From Acidobacteriota bacterium (GTDB taxonomy: Bacteria; Acidobacteriota; Terriglobia; Terriglobales; Acidobacteriaceae): a stretch of DNA of 64,000 nucleotides. Both the position numbers and the translations under genes were made by a program. Position 1 is the stretch's first letter. The number at the start of each line of letters is the position of its first letter. Below are positions 63,798 to 64,000 of the stretch, one piece after another. The stretch lies in NCBI GenBank assembly GCA_013289795.1, contig JABCZH010000016.1, positions 21,069 through 85,068 of the forward strand, given 5' to 3'. Under the pieces are notes generated by a model. That model was not told where the DNA came from and ran no database searches. It was given only the letters and a program-made list of their open reading frames with translations.

Positions 63798-64000
63798 CTC
63801 CAAGGGGCCCTCTCGGATTGTGCCTGGATTTACTGGCAACTCGGAAGTAATTACTCGTCGCGTGTGGAAACCATGTGGTTTTGAACCGCGCCGAAAACCG
63901 CTGAATCGTGGCAATCAAATTAACGGCTTGGCGTCTGGATTCAGGGCCTATTTTCGGCACAACCCTGCGCACCTTGCAGCACTCTGGATTCCTAAGACCA

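Noticed and set aside
63798..64000. tRNA gene or attachment site in the last 200 bp
   Set aside because: No cloverleaf, no T-arm consensus and no direct repeat was found; the tail seems noncoding.

Overview
The window looks like a chromosomal segment of a soil-type Acidobacteriota (class Terriglobia or a close relative). No 16S rRNA gene is present, so this rests on gene content and style: a GloVer-repeat exported protein, CRTAC1/ASPIC-UnbV and BIG-domain lipoproteins, a two-gene HAE1-type RND pump, DUF5996, small secreted helical proteins, and a run of housekeeping genes. Base composition looks moderately GC-rich by eye (not computed). I see no tRNA, rRNA, CRISPR array, insertion sequence or prophage.

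Layout. 0-8.4 kb (mostly minus): partial GloVer protein, a degenerate OmpR-type regulator, and the ATP synthase operon b'-b-delta-alpha-gamma-beta-epsilon; subunits a and c are not here. 8.8-16.8 kb: hflX-hfq, a urate-oxidase-N membrane protein, DUF309, lipoproteins, pfkA, DUF2203, nadA. 17-28 kb: DUF1906/transglutaminase-like pair, moaA, vapBC, an ETF-quinone oxidoreductase with etfA and etfB, and threonine aldolase. 27-39.4 kb (mostly plus): RND efflux pair, CRTAC1 protein, AcuC-like deacetylase, ffh, a peroxiredoxin, and the translation operon rpsP-khpA-rimM-trmD-rplS closed by a clear terminator. 39.5-53 kb: exported proteins, a DUF1624 acyltransferase, a TPM-(degenerate nucleotidyltransferase)-LemA operon, YheT hydrolase, FmdB, PilZ, a Tat-exported flavoenzyme, a protein with three 41-residue repeats next to an ABC exporter, and an M28 peptidase. 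53-57 kb: a sulfate-assimilation operon. 57-64 kb: a GNAT-like/DUF5996 pair, an MFS carrier, a methyltransferase remnant and an APC permease.

Most interesting system: the sulfate-assimilation operon (siroheme sulfite/nitrite-type reductase, precorrin-2 dehydrogenase, uroporphyrinogen-III methyltransferase, APS reductase) is preceded by a 29-codon leader ORF with the cluster CVCCCC. That cluster sits in the loop of a hairpin, and an intrinsic terminator lies five bases before the reductase start codon. An alternative pairing between the 3' arm of the leader hairpin and the 5' arm of the terminator can be drawn, which is the complete set of parts for a cysteine-sensing transcription attenuator.

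The second striking signal is a set of at least thirteen intergenic arrays of 7-bp units between 2.1 and 46.5 kb. They share an exact 7-bp register and often a mirrored (inverted) second half, but differ in unit sequence. They abut or enter start and stop codons of neighbouring genes. One seems to provide the ribosome-binding site of a moaA gene that has no ordinary start codon. rimM also appears to start at a non-AUG codon (ATC) behind a perfect Shine-Dalgarno sequence.
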